A stretch of 64,000 nt of DNA, from the NCBI GenBank assembly GCA_019614645.1, contig JABWDB010000018.1, positions 3,154,501-3,218,500 on the forward strand, given 5' to 3'. The notes under the pieces were generated by a model. The model was not told the DNA's origin. It ran no database searches and was given only the letters and a program-made list of their open reading frames with translations. The position numbers and the translations under genes are program-made. The stretch comes from Stratiolaelaps scimitus (lineage: Eukaryota > Arthropoda > Arachnida > Mesostigmata > Laelapidae). Below, one piece after another: positions 11,280-23,719 of this stretch. Each line of letters starts with the position of its first letter. Position 1 is the first letter of the stretch.

Positions 11280-13540
11280 AGTCACCAGGCTTTGGTCTGG
11301 GCTCGAAAGACGAAATAAACGGTCTCTACAAAACAAAGTTATCAACTGTCTTTAAATACGGCCTTAAGTACCCATCGTTGTCCCTCGCCCATTCTGCTAG
11401 GTAAAATAAATTGTCCATTGCTGCCTTGGTACTCATTCGTTACGAGCGGATCTCGATTTATACGTTTTACTCTGGCCACACTTTGTACGGGATTAGGCTT
11501 AACTCAATACGGCAAAATCACTATGGGGCGGTGAACGAGAATGTTGGTGTCGGAAATCAGCAAGGCCACCCGGCTATTTGTGACTGATCTTGAAAATTGT
11601 TGTACATTTAACTTTAGTGTTTCACGGCCCGACGTCCTAAGGTGAGGGCACTGAGTTCTAAAGGACAGCTTTGAACTCGGCAGGCGGAAAAAATATAATC
11701 ACAATCTCCTCGCTTTTTTGTTACAGCTTTAGCCTCGCCCGCTAAGTACGTGCAAGGTATGAATCCTACGGAATGACGACTTCGAATGAGTTTCTATATA
11801 TAGCTGACGCATTGAGAGTTGTCTCTCATCGTAGCAGATCATCCTGACTCCGCTCTCTCCGAGAACTGTCTGTAGACGCGCACGTATTGTGCAGAGTGGG
11901 CAAACATTGACGTCGGCAAATTCGAGTGCACACATGACACAGTCATCCGCTGCTTTTTACTTTGACAAACTCAGGCCACCACCACCGATCTCGACATCGA
12001 CTCGGACGTTCGAAGATCAGAAATGGAAAAGCCTATCCTCCTTAATATGTCCTTGAGCGGCAGTTCGCAAGTGGGGACCAGGCGACACCAGGTATGGTTT
12101 GACCATTCCTACCAGCTATTGTGGGGCTCGGATGCGGGTCCTGAGCTGAGTGGGGATGAGGACGGATCCTGACTGACGTCCCCGGATCCGTGTCTGAAGA
12201 CCGGTTTCCGGCTTGGACAAGCCCGCGCCTTTCGGCTAAGTTCAAATTCCTCGGCGAATTTGCAGCCAGCCTTAGATGAGATGATCTGAAACGCCGCAGA
12301 GGCCATAGCACATCTGCCGTTCCTCCGTTTCTAACCTTGCCCCGCTGAGAACGCCACCCAGCAGCCGGGGCGTCATCCCTCCTGTACCGAAGCATGTCGA
12401 TCAAGCCGACGTTGTTTGACTAACTTTACCCTGCAGCAGCGGTGGTAATTGACAGAAGCTGGACCAGGTCACAGGCAGGCACAAGTATTTCCTTTATCTT
12501 GACATCTTTGATGCTCTGAAGGCAAGCAACCTCGCAAATTGGCAGAGGGCAGCAAAAATGGGGACAGTCTTCTCGAGAAATTTTGGACAGTATTTTCACC
12601 ATTCTTGGCAGCTGACTGCTGACACAAAGGCGTCGCGGATCGAATAGCTCGTATAAGTATTACTGCTGGGTACACTGGATAGAAACGGTGCAGTCAATTT
12701 GTACCGCTGAGAAAAGTCAAAGCCCTTTGAAAATAGAATTCCTCAAGCTGATATAATGGTTTGACACACGCATTTATCCAGTTTTCCAATGTGTCTTTCA
12801 CCTGTTTTTTTCTCTCTATTCATCGAAGGAAATTTTTCAGTGGCGTCTATTTCAAGTGTACCACTATATATTTGCTGTACTTTCTGGTATTGAAGAGGCA
12901 CTGTGCTCCGCAGGTGCCAAGTATGCCATGTTTATGTAAGTGGAGCTAAAGCAAGAAAACTCCAGTGGAAAGGATGCGACCAATCATACATAAGAGTTGA
13001 AAATTGTTTGCAACCAAAGAAATAAAGTATTCTTCACTTAGAATTTTAGGTTTTAGAAACCAAGGCACGCCTTATGGTCAGGGTAATCTCAGAGCACTTT
13101 GATCTAAACTGTTGTGTAAAAAAATCCCATTATGTGTTACAAGTATGCTACTATCGTTTCAATCAAACGTAAGTAGTGTACACGACAGCACAGTATGTTC
13201 CCTTGGTTAGTATTTCAGAGCAAGTCCTTATCGGATGCACTCCTACAACTTATTTTAGCTTGATAACTTTTCCTGACCAGATCTCATTCCCCTCCATATA
13301 AAATCGGCCAAGTTCCTAACATGAGAATCATTATTATGATACCGATAATTTACGGTTTTCTTCACAGCGAAAATGTAGTTTTTCCACATGTGAGCTACCG
13401 AATCGTCCACTACGTAATTTTTCGCTTTTTGTGTAGAAAATGTTTGCCACCCTCATAATCTTTGTGCCGTATTGAGGTGCAACCTCTCGTTACTGCTGAG
13501 CTGAGACCTGTCAAATAGGGGAACAGCTGAGGGTCAGCTA
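11280..13540. other. Unassigned region, partly GC-richer (12.0-12.7 kb)
   Basis: No domain is recognised. Minus-strand open frames at 11729-11935 (contains a CPLC pair) and 12042-12404 are the longest but overlap others and show no family signature. The last part before 13540 is AT-rich and featureless. Confidence 0.4.
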
Positions 13541-13541
13541 A

Positions 13542-13697
13542 AAAAAAAAACAAAAAAAAACCCTTTGTTAGTGAATTATATAAGTGAACGAATTGATAGT
13601 AGTAATATTATATATATATATATATATATAATATTACTACTATCAATTCGTTCACTTATATAATTCACTAACAAAGGGTTTTTTTTTGTTTTTTTTT
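13542..13697. repeat. Perfect 156-bp palindrome
   Basis: Arms 13542-13619 and 13620-13697 are exact reverse complements of 78 bases each with no spacer. I checked pairing around the (TA)n centre, through the TAATATTACTAC/GTAGTAGTAATATTA block and out to the A9-C-A9 / T9-G-T9 ends. The arms contain unique sequence as well as simple repeat, so chance is excluded. It is either a foldback element in the genome or a foldback artefact of sequencing or assembly. Confidence 0.95.
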
Positions 13698-13715
13698 ATA
13701 TATATATATATATAT
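13697..13715. repeat. (TA)n microsatellite
   Basis: It directly abuts the right end of the palindrome. Confidence 0.85.
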
Positions 13716-13825
13716 GAGTAAGCAAATAGCGAGATAGATAGCAAATAGCGGCATCTTCGTTGAGCTCACGAGACACCTACTTTCCTTTATTTTGGACCTT
13801 TTCTAGCACATGTTGACGATGTATC

Positions 13826-14110
13826 ATATTTGGCTCGACCAATCCCAGCGAAGCAGGAAGCTCTCAAATGAGCCGGGCCGTATCTTCATTCAAGCGATCC
13901 AGCAATCCATCGTCATTTGTCTCCCGTGGCCGCATGGAACATTGTTAGCATTGAAACCATTTTCGACAGCCTATCTTTGCTACTGCGGATTCTCCTTCAC
14001 TTCGTCCATAATCCACGGCGATATCAACTGCATGTTGCCAGCACGAAAATAGTGAAAAAGAAGATGTTGGACATATACGTTTTTGGTCTCGACGATTCTA
14101 ATAAGACCTA
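13826..14110 (-). pseudogene. Mariner remnant 1 (N-terminal part)
   Basis: Read on the minus strand, the segment near 13840-13900 gives LNEDTARLI, a stop, then ELPASLGLVE. This matches the second helix-turn-helix region of mariner transposases (pattern LNExxxxxxxELAxxLG). The sequence to its right (13905-14110) matches the corresponding part of the remnant at 18.8-19.0 kb: both have CATT-CAAG near the repeat helix, then ACTATTTTC/ACCATTTTCGACAG, then AGTACGAAAATAGTGA-like blocks. No catalytic domain remains here, because the copy is truncated on the left near 13820. It belongs to a different mariner lineage from the intact element at 3 kb and is heavily decayed. Confidence 0.6.
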
Positions 14111-15538
14111 ACAGGTTGTATTCCAACTTTAAAGAGAGCGATCCTTACCTATGTGCCGATCATATACAGTGTCGTCGCAGCATCGAACATTTTAGGTGCC
14201 CATAACGTACATGACCACGCTCCCGATTGCTTCCACAGCGTCCAAATAATTTTCTCACAGTGGCATAAATCTCACTCATGCTAATGTAGATTTTGTGCGA
14301 TTTCCCGGACGGGAACCCAATACCATCTGTCACCCCGCTGAGTGAAAGATGAGCCCGACTTCGATTTGACCCCACAAAATGTTCGATTGTTCTGTGTTTC
14401 ACGTACGCATCGATCCGTGCTCTTGGCACCATTATCTTCTATGATGACGATTCGTTAGACACAATCGCGCGTTCAGTGAACTCAGCCAGTGACTTACAAA
14501 ATTCTGTCTAGGAATCGGGAGCGCAGTTTGCAGCATCTATTTCCAATCTGAGCGGATGATAGTCTTCGTCTCTATCAGGACCCCGATACAGGGCTTGCCG
14601 GCCACGTCCGGCAAACCACACAGCCCTGTTCTCCATACGTCAAACCCCACTGGAGGGTCAAGTATCTCACTATCTCTCTCTGTCTCTCATCTTTGTCTTT
14701 CGCTCACTGTCTGTGCGAACGTAGCTAGGCCCCAGCAGGGCCATTAGGGTAATCGATACCTGCTCCTCTTAAGTGGGACACCCACCAGATCCATAATACA
14801 TCATACGCTGCTGTTGCTGATCGCCATTCTTCCTAAAGCGAGTGAGAGAGAATAAGGCGCTCGCATCAGGCCGGACCACATGAGACTTCTATCACAAGCG
14901 AAAGTTCAGGGGATAACCGTACCTATTTCAAGATGAACGCCAAGGGACGCGTCATGTTTAGATTCAACGTTATTATCGTAACAATAATATCCAAAATGGT
15001 ATTGATTGATTAACCAGCAAAGGACGCAATGTAGGTCATATGGACACAAACGAATCGACAGGCGAACAACGGCATGCATTTGTTATCGTTTAGCTGTATT
15101 GTATATAATATCATATATACGCTACATAACTCCACTATGAGTCGTTCACATCATCATACAGCATAGAAGCATACGCTGGAACGACAACGTCTCCTCTCAC
15201 CATTATTCCCACCGTTCGAGTGACCAATTCGAATGGTTGAGTGGGCACTTCTGATTGCTCGTTTTTTTTTTCATTCAAGTCCGTGTCACGACTGGCCTTC
15301 GGCCAGCTTCCCATTAAATCCAATGCGAAGGTCAAGGGCCCTGAGCGGCCATTAGATCGAAATATATATGCTAGCACTACTAATGCTGATGCAATGTGCC
15401 ACCCAATGCAAAATTTCATACGAGCCGCATGAGGCAGCTTCCTCTGTGTGTCCTATATGAAGGAGGGACGTGGCGCTTCAGGTCACGTTAGATTCGTCAG
15501 AACACTACATAGTGATGTTAGATTGTCACCTGTTCAGT

Positions 15539-15574
<36 letters not shown>

Positions 15575-15588
15575 TTGTAGTCGTGGAC
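14111..15588. other. Unassigned region
   Basis: No domain or RNA gene is recognised. Notable only are a TCTC-rich stretch near 14668-14690 and short frames on both strands, including a 94-codon minus-strand frame at 15135-15419 that I cannot assign. Confidence 0.4.
15542..15571. repeat. (AT)n microsatellite
   Basis: Fifteen AT units lie immediately upstream of retroelement fragment copy B. Confidence 0.92.
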
Positions 15589-15868
15589 TTGCAGGTTTTT
15601 GTTACTCTGATGGGAGGTGTCCTGATGGTATGTGTTAATCCCCTATTCCAGAGGTAAAATCCTGCTTTGGGATTACACTGTGGCTGACACTTCAGCACCT
15701 TTCTATGTGAGTCGCGGAGCAACACAGCCTGGTCACGCATGCAGTGCAACCGAACAAGCCAAGAGGAGAAAATACGCCTCATTAATGAATCAGTATTACT
15801 TTAGACCTGTGGCCTTTGAAACGTTGGGAGGACCAGGTATACAATCATTGAAAGTTCTTCACATATAA
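15585..15868 (+). pseudogene. Retroelement ORF tail, copy B, keeps the P-D...D motif
   Basis: Near 15605-15634 one frame reads YSDGRCPDGMC. After a frameshift, the next reads LIPYSRGKILLWDYTVADT, then AEQAKRRKYASLMNQYYF-like sequence and PVAFETLGG, ending at a stop at 15866-15868. Counting across the frameshift, 13 residues separate the D of PD from the D of LLWD. That spacing (PD-x12-14-D) is the one described for the restriction-like endonuclease of R2-type retrotransposons, which is why I infer a nuclease. This piece overlaps the middle of copy A and the beginning of copy C. It lacks the zinc cluster on the left and the RGNA block on the right. It is a dead fragment. Confidence 0.6.
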
Positions 15869-16200
15869 GGAGAAAGATTATCGTCCGCTACAGAAGAACC
15901 AGGTGCAACCGAATTATGCAAATGTATTTTCTTTAGATATCCAAAGAGGGAACGAAATTTCCATTTTGGGCATGCTTAGGGACTGGGGAGGTGAGACATT
16001 CTTGTTTTAAATATTCGATTAAGGATATATAGGGGAAGCTGTTCTTAGATGTACTTCGCGTTCAGCGGGTACAGCTGTTGGGACACTTTTATAATTGAAT
16101 AAATAATAACATTATATATATATATATAATTATTTATTGTATGTTTTAATGTATAGAAAATCGTAACACTGAGGCGGGTAGGGATAGGTTATCAGGCCGA

Positions 16201-16224
16201 GTCTATATATATATATATATAGAC
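16201..16224. repeat. (TA)n palindrome
   Basis: GTC-(TA)9-GAC: alternating TATA bounded by GTC and GAC, a perfect 24-bp palindrome. Confidence 0.85.
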
Positions 16225-17559
16225 ATAATTGCTTCTGCATTTTTCTATAAAAACCACTCCGATACTACTGAACTTCACTGTCGCAGGTTAAAATATAATA
16301 GTAAATGTTATTATTTTTTTTTTTTTTTCGTTCCTACCAAAACCATTACCTCCCGTGGCGGCGTCAATGAAAGCCTCTGGTTTAAGGCAACCTACTTGTG
16401 CTAAAAATCAAACGAGCATTAAGTCAACCACCGAATACTGGTAACGAGTTTGGCCATTCGAAGTTCTCCGAAGCAAAATCGATATTTGACCGTGCACACG
16501 TTGTACTTCCATTGTACGTTAACACAACACCAATTCCTCAGCATCATGGTGTGATAAGCATCGACTTGACTAGCCCGAGTTCCGCCAAGGCACATCACGG
16601 CCACACTCGAATAGACTGGCCTCATGGCGCAATAACCGCCAACCTAAGAGGACTACAGCAGGCATGGGGAAGCTAAGGGATAGGACATATTCGAGAAAAC
16701 GGTACAAGATCGTGGCAGGAAATGGTACCCGAGAGCCCTCTGAAATGTTCTCCCCTCACCCCCCCCAGGAAGAGTTCCAGAGCCATGCGGGAGACGAACT
16801 CAGCACTCTTCGTTGTACTTCAACTACTAACATGGTCTCGTTTTGCCTGACGATACTAGCGACGCCGTTGGCCAGCTGTTGCAGGACACGAGAGCCAGCC
16901 AAGCAGGCTGTACTGTGGCCATGCCTCTCCTGCGTGCGTAACAAGGCTCGGAATATACAGAAACATATTCATGAATGCAAATGCACCTATAACAATGAGT
17001 AAGAACGAGAGAGTGAGTAGGAGATCGAGATGTCGGTGTTGGGAAAGGAATTGCGTGGAGTTTTGGCGACAGCATTGGCGTGACACCGCCGAGCGTCGCC
17101 TTCTGCGCTTACTCTATATAAATATCCTATTTTAGGTATAGAAGATTCTTCTTAAGCTAGTTTCCAGTGCGTGGCCAACATATGTACGTTGCAGGATTTA
17201 GAAAATCACTCAGCTACTTAAATACGATACGTATCTATATTGTACAATAAATGAAGATTAGATGGTTAAGGAGACACTCGCGCGTTTTGAGCACTTCAAT
17301 GTGGAGTCGGTAACGCGGACGAGCGAGTTTAGGTAAACTCACTCGACCCCGAGGTTCTATGGAAGGAGTTTCTATAGTATACTGTAGTTCGACACAGCGA
17401 CTACTTCGTACAGTCACGGCAACTAGACAGACCGTTCGTTGTTATTGATACTCTTTGCATTTGAAATTAACGACGAATACACCTACCGCAGTTGCAGCCG
17501 TTTCTATGATATCACTAATAGTCTAAACGGAAGAAAGTTGGCACTCGAGCTCAAGTTCC

Positions 17560-17660
17560 GAAACGCTCGAACGACCTTTGGAGCGTTTCAGAGTTCTAGC
17601 CGGAACGACTGAATGCCCTTTAGCGAACAGAGTATATATTATAGCGTCCACCACCCACCA
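17560..17660 (+). promoter_or_regulatory. Candidate promoter: inverted repeat then TATA-like box
   Basis: GAAACGCTC (17560-17568) and GAGCGTTTC (17581-17589) form a 9-bp inverted repeat with a 12-base spacer. About 43 bases further on is GTATATATTATAG (17632-17644), and a CA-rich possible initiator lies near 17655-17662. The inverted repeat could be a transcription-factor site. It does not fit a canonical heat-shock element, because the GAA/TTC spacing is wrong. No coding exon is recognisable downstream; the first ATG gives only 15 codons. Confidence 0.18.
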
Positions 17661-18149
17661 CACTCGCTGTCTCTGGCCGGACCGGTAGCTGTCGTTGAGT
17701 CGCTAACCTCACTAATTTACCTTATTGTTCGTCTCGACATGGGGCGTCAGCTTGTCGTATCGTCTCCATTGGTCCTAGCACATTGATTTGTCAGGCGGCA
17801 GGCCCAAGTTGGAAGCTCGGAATTCTATATTTCAATCAGGCAATTAGGGTGTGTCAGTGCGGTTTCCTGATGTGGGGGCGGCTGCCAGTTCAGTTGAACC
17901 TATATAGACGAAATTTGGCTACATGAGAACAGATTGAAAATCCGAGAAACAACACCAGAATTTTCATTAAGAAAGGACTAGCTTATTTGTAACTTGCTCG
18001 AAAGGTTGTCCGGTGTGAAGCAATAGCACAAATCCGTAACGACGCTGTGCTGAGAATCTGTAATCATAGAAACTAAGAAAGGGATTATATATATATATAT
18101 TTTTTTTTTTTGTTACGACGAACAAAGTACTCCATATTTTAGTTTATTA

Positions 18150-19030
18150 ACGAAGCTCTCATCATGGGAGGCGATCGACCCATTTTCAGACCTCTACTTC
18201 CGTCTTGAAGAGCTACCCTCGCAGGCCGTACTCCATGGATCTGCATACGTGATAATCTTATGGAGCCATGTATGGATTATACGTCGGAAGCAGTGGAATT
18301 CCCGAGCCAAGCAGTGCGGCAAGTCGCCAAAGCAACGTAGGCAGATGGTGCGGTACCACTTCACGCAGTCCTCAGCCCCTCTCCAAGGCAGTTTTCTGTC
18401 AATTTCTCGGCTTAGTTTGCTGAGTTCACTTGTGTAACGGTCTGCACTCAGCGCTTAAGCAGGTTTTAGCAGCTCACAATAGATCAGAAGATGTGACCTT
18501 ATGGGCATTTGAATCCCGGGCCTAACCACCCGCTTTTGAATTAGGGATTATAATAGTAAAATATCCATTTTTCATCTTCTGTGACAATTTCGTACCCAAA
18601 ATTATTCGCCAAAACTACTGATTATTATTCATTTGTTGCCGAACAAACAAATGGTAAGAGGGGTGTCAATGTCGTCTTCGTTAATTTCATGAGGTATCCA
18701 CTTCTCTCCCTTTTTCAGTTTGGCTAGTGCATTTAGACGGCGCACGACCGTTGAATGGACCACTCCCAGCAGACCAGTACACTCTTGAATTGGGTGGGCC
18801 TCATTTTCATTCAAGGAATCCAGCAGTTCGCTGTGGTTGCTTGACTGTCGTGGCTGCCTCGATCGTTCCTTGCACTGAAACTATTTTCAACAGACTCTAT
18901 CTGAGTGGGGATTCCGCTTCCACTACACACACAATACCGGTGATGTGAGCTGCAAATCCATTCAGTACGAAAATAGTGACGAGGACAATGTCGGAGATGC
19001 ACGTTTTTGGTCACCGAGTTACAAACGCTC
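18150..19030 (-). pseudogene. Mariner remnant 2 (near full length, dead)
   Basis: Minus-strand reading from right to left gives ENEAHPIQECTGLLGVV, then RRLNALAKLKKGEKWIPHEI near 18690-18750, the mariner WVPHEL linker. Further left, LSREIDRKLP lies near 18390-18420 and YMAP-stop-DYHVCRSM near 18235-18290, where the third catalytic Asp should be. EVEV and KWVDRLP follow near 18160-18190. Stops and frameshifts break it many times. The order matches a transposase from N to C terminus, with the segment carrying the first catalytic Asp lost or unreadable. It is the same lineage as the remnants at 13.8 and 49.7 kb. I could not place terminal repeats. Confidence 0.7.
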
Positions 19031-22000
19031 GATTTGCTGAAATGGCTCCCGGTACCGCTATGTTGCATTGCTCCACGAGCCTATCATGTCAGTCGCACCG
19101 GTTATATCTGGCCTTTCTCCAACAGACCAATGTGTCAGGACAAACCAATGCTAGATACATATCAGCCAAACCACGATTTCCGGAGGGTTTTATCATAATT
19201 TGGTTAAAGTTAAAAAAAAAATTTATTTTTCTTTTTATTATCGAAGCGGCGATTACAAATCATGGTGCTTATCATGGTGCTCCATGACAACCGCACGTAT
19301 AGAAATACACAGTAGCTGCCCAAGCCCCGCGGGTATATATATATATATAGGAACAGTATAGTTTTAGGTGTGGGGGCTTATACCTACTGTTGATACTATT
19401 AACTTTGACCCATGTAGAAAGACGTATATCGCTAATAGTCGATCCCCCTCAAGTCAATGTGAGGTGTAAAAAGTAGTTTGCGACGAATCAACGTCTTAGT
19501 TTAGAAGTCTATTTTGTTATTACAATACTCCAAGTAACACAACGCCTCAATCATTATTTCAATCATATTATATAGGGTGACTATTCTATGTGCAAATATT
19601 TATGGTATTTGTTGCCGCGGTAATGAGCAGATGTTACGAGATGAGTGCGACTTGCATTAATTAATTCATCACTACATAGTTAGTTGTCATGATTCCAAGG
19701 ACTCGCTGGTCCCGCCAATTGGCATCAGGTTCCCGGTTATGCATCATGCAAACATGCTCGTTTAGCTTTGCAGTGAAAGGCTCATCTCGTGGTGACCAAG
19801 GGGCACATTTGTTCAACGGAGCTCGTTAACACACCTGTCTAAGACGGATAGCAAGTATTGGTAGATATTGAGAAAGAAATCAGGTTGTGGTGGCGAGACT
19901 AAGTTCGCTAAGAGCCACGAAGTATCGCTAATATGTGCGATAACAAAATATCACCGATTCCGGGCAGGGTGCCCTGCCACACAAAAACATATTCACAGCC
20001 AGATATAAATAGTTGAAATTTTGATTTTCAGCAACTTAAATGCATACGCTGCTGACGCGAACCAGCGCATGATGACCTTGGTGCTAGTTGCGCTGTTTGG
20101 TCAGAAAACCTCACCCAATTGGGGATGCTTGTATATTTCATATGTCCATACGGAGCGAACTTTTCGGGACACACATGAAATGTATGTCCGTGCAGCAAGA
20201 TGGGTCACTCCTGGCTGGGAGAGCTCATCGCACGTGTAGAGAATTTGAAAGCAAAGAAATATCGTAGAATAACTCAAAAAGTATAAATGTGCATTGAAAG
20301 CGATATCGTTGGCTGATACTTTTGGTCAAGTTGTCAGGCTGAAGAGTTATTTTTGCTATACTCGAAAAGTTCGAACCGTTGTAATCTAAGCTAAATCTGA
20401 TCTATATGCGTCGCTGAACGAAAGCTTAGATACAAACTAAATGGTATACTCACTTGATTGGGAAAATACCTAGGATTTGGAGCTTGCTCGATCGATCGTA
20501 GGTTGCGATAATAAATATGTCACCCAGGAGATTTTCTTCAAACGCGCGAGAGTTGATAACTACAAGAGCACAACAATGCAGACGCCTGCCTATTAATATC
20601 ATTATTATTTATTAACAGTTAGGTAACAATTGTACCCAATTGACGTATATATGATATATATGACGTATACATAATAAAAAGGTTTCTATTTGATATTGCG
20701 ACCTTGCATGCACCTAATAGTATTTCGATATCAGCGAAAAATGCTGCAGAAGATCCCAGGAACTGATTTATGTTTTTGACTAGCCCCTAGGCCGCTTTTC
20801 ATTAGAAATTTCTCGCCACTGAACCCTGTGGAGACACTACGAGGAGAGAGAATAAATAACAAGGGCTAAATGGCTGATTGCAGACCAACCCCGAAAAAAC
20901 TGGACCTCGGTAGCTTAGGCCCTCACTTGGACCACTTGAGTATTATTCCGGGTACCACTTGAGCATGCAACACGAGAAACGTGCCTTTTCACACTGGCCT
21001 GTGCAAGAAAATGCATTATGTTTTTAACATCGCTTATTGCCAAGTTTCGATCATACTGACGACTTAGACCTTCAGATATCGTATTTGAAATGTATACTTT
21101 TGAGAGACGACGTTGTTTAGTGAATAGTGCGATATTTGTGGGTTAGAATCAGCTTGTATCTTTTAGCAATTCAGTTGTCTCTGGCAGTTTAAGTGATTGT
21201 CTTCGATGCGTAGCTGGTAGTAGGGGTTTATTGGGTGAAACCTACATCCATCCGTTAGGTGTTTGGTCCCGCTCTCTCTGGTCTGGGCATAGCGACCCAG
21301 TGGACCGATCCTGCGCAAAACTAACATGTTCCCCTTTTCCATAAACAAAAAAGGGACTATCAACAATTTTTCTACAGATAGTCAAGTGAGTTATCCTTGC
21401 CTCGAGCCAGACATAGTGCGTCGAGGTTTAAAGATGATGAAATTTCCTTTACCCTACATCAACTCCAGGAATCCGATTTTCTCCTTTCATTGAAGTAGTA
21501 CTGCTCTATTTGGTGTGTCATCTGCTGACACCTGTTCATCAGCTAAGGTGTCAGTCGGGCCTCAGCGCGAAATAGCCATGTTGTTGCTACAGCTAGGCTT
21601 ACCCTCAAAGTCTTTCTGGGGGTCAAGCTAACCTCTGTTGTTCCCCAGAGGCCTTCTCCATCCTACCGAGTCCACTTGGCCAACTTTGGCGTGTTCTTTT
21701 AGGCTTCTAGGCGAAGGTATCGCCTGACTGATGCCCTTGCTCTTTGACTATTTGCAGCAAAAGTCTGACCCCGTTGATTTTCTTTCATTATCCCGCCCAA
21801 GGGTCATACAGTAGATGATGGCAGCCTAACAACCTTATGCAAGGTCAAGTAGTTCTAGTTGACAGATAGAACGTCAAGCGAGTTGGAATTGCCACGAGTG
21901 CCCCGCTCCACCCGATCTTAGACCCGTACCGTGCAACTTTGACCTGTCTGACGTTATTGTACTGAGATTAAATTATTTAGTTTACGTTACATTCATAGCC

Positions 22001-23673
22001 TGTTCCTAAATAAAATACAAATAATTCCAAGTTTAGCTAAGTTCAAGGTTGAGTTTCCGTGCACAAGCTCAGATTAAAATTCAAGCGCAGAGCGAAGTCA
22101 ATAAAAACGTTCGCGATAAGCCAGTCAATTACAAAATAAAGTGGAGAATATTTTGCTGGATTTACCTGGTAGAATGCATGTGACAAATGAGAAGGCATAT
22201 ACGTCATGGGAGCAACTGTCAAAAACCTCGGTGTCGAGGAGAAGCGATGATGTTCTTGCGCAATTCAGGCTCACTCTTAGGAAAGTGGGAAGTGTTCTTC
22301 GTTCTTCCGGCGTCCTAAGGAAGGACACGCTGAAAAACTTTCCTCAGCTCAACAGTGGTAACGTCGCGGGCTACGACATTTCGCAATGTGACCCCTCTAT
22401 GCTTTATGTAGATAACTATGACTCGGTGGAGTGATAACGTATTGGCGTCCGCTTGGCTGAGTTGAGAACATCGAGGATTTTAACGGAACCGCTAACTAGA
22501 CAATTATCAGATTTGTATTATAAGCCTTAGCTTGAGCACTGTCAAACGTCTTTTTTTTTGCATAGAAGCTCCCACTTCATGAACCTGCGTACCTGACTTG
22601 TGCCTTGTGTAAAATTGAACTATCCAAGTGGACAGTCCGTACGAACCAGTAGGTTTTAACGCTCGTAATGTTTGGTGTGGGGTATTTCGTGTTCAAATCA
22701 AGTGGCGATGCAGTTGCCTGGGTATAAGCAAACCACGTTCAAAAATGTTTTCCTCATGGCCACATGCTGTCGTTACGCAGGCCCGCTACAGTAATCGAGG
22801 TCATGGTACCACTGGGCTAACTTTGAACGCAAAGAGGCGAATTCCATGCAGATAATTACTTTACTATATATATATTACCCACTTTAACAAAAGATTTTGT
22901 GCATAAAATCAAAGCTGGAAGTCGGCGGCTCGTTGCTCCATTAACGGTGGATGTAGGTTGGAATGCGCCGATGGGGAAACTGAGTCTTGCCCGTCAAGGA
23001 AATCTACTGCTATTTGGGAAATCGCTCTCGCGAGGGGTCACAAGGTGCTCGGTTTTCCGGCACGCGCGGAATGCTCACCAGACCATTGTTAACGAGGCGC
23101 AAGGGCAGTGCTCACATTCGAGGCCTTGTGGGGCCGTAACCTGACCGAGCGAAGGGCAAATCGCAGTAGGTTGGCGCGTCTGCAAGTCTACCTACCTGTA
23201 ACCTTAGACATGCCTTCGTGTCACGTTTTGGTAAAGCTCGCAGTTGGTCTGCCCTAGAACCCAGTTATACGGTCGGGGACTGCGGTGTGCTTAGCGATTA
23301 CTTTCGCATTGCGCATACTGTGTGCATACCTGTACACAATGGAAGAAAGTTAAGATGGCGATCTTTGCGAGTTAATGGTAACTCGGTTGCAGTTACAATT
23401 AACCTGCATTTCAATGTTCTACGCTCTGTTTGCACGTTATAATAATCGGTTCAGCGGGTAAAGGTTTTCTTTTACGAGCGCAAGGTATAGACACTTTTTC
23501 CGTTTGGGAATTGACATAAATGGAGCTGTTCGATAATGAATGTATGCGAACGCAGATATTTTAAGAAAATCCCATACAGCAGAAAAAGCTCCTTGCCTTG
23601 TTACGATGGCGATAAGCTGTGAGAGGAGCGACGAAAGGTGACAACGGGGAGATTCGTGACTGGCAGCGGTTAG
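19030..23673. other. Unassigned region
   Basis: About 4.6 kb without a recognisable gene. The frame at 20021-20239 is preceded by TTGATTTTCAG, which resembles a splice acceptor, but its product is unknown. The frames at 22141-22434, 22628-22855 and 22899-23144 lie in a row on the plus strand and are unrecognised; they could be pieces of an old element. A short (TA)n lies near 19333-19349. Confidence 0.4.
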
Positions 23674-23714
23674 CCCATTTTAAGCTAAGGCTACTTGCCT
23701 TAGCTTAAAATGGG
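23674..23714. repeat. 18-bp perfect hairpin, 5-base loop
   Basis: CCCATTTTAAGCTAAGGC (23674-23691) pairs with its exact complement at 23697-23714 around the loop TACTT. The stem continues outward for two more bases after one mismatch. It may be a small foldback element or the footprint of one. It is followed by TTACTTATTACTTACTTA-type repeats. Confidence 0.9.
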
Positions 23715-23719
23715 TTACT

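Larger units (their letters stand above)
15870..18149. other. Unassigned AT-rich region with microsatellites
   Basis: It contains a 24-bp perfect palindrome built on (TA)n at 16201-16224, a self-complementary block near 16099-16138 (AATAAATAAT...ATTATTTATT), an oligo-T run near 16314-16329 and the (AT)n/T11 block at 18085-18111. The frames at 16398-16676 and 16664-17002 are open but unrecognised. Confidence 0.4.

Noticed and set aside
17535..17615. Heat-shock element cluster
   Set aside because: GAA and TTC blocks are present but the 2-base spacing required for alternating pentamers is wrong.
21830..21990. GQVVLV...NVKRVG-like reading resembling the C-terminal end of a BEL/Pao integrase
   Set aside because: A single short match with an internal stop and no other pol motif nearby.
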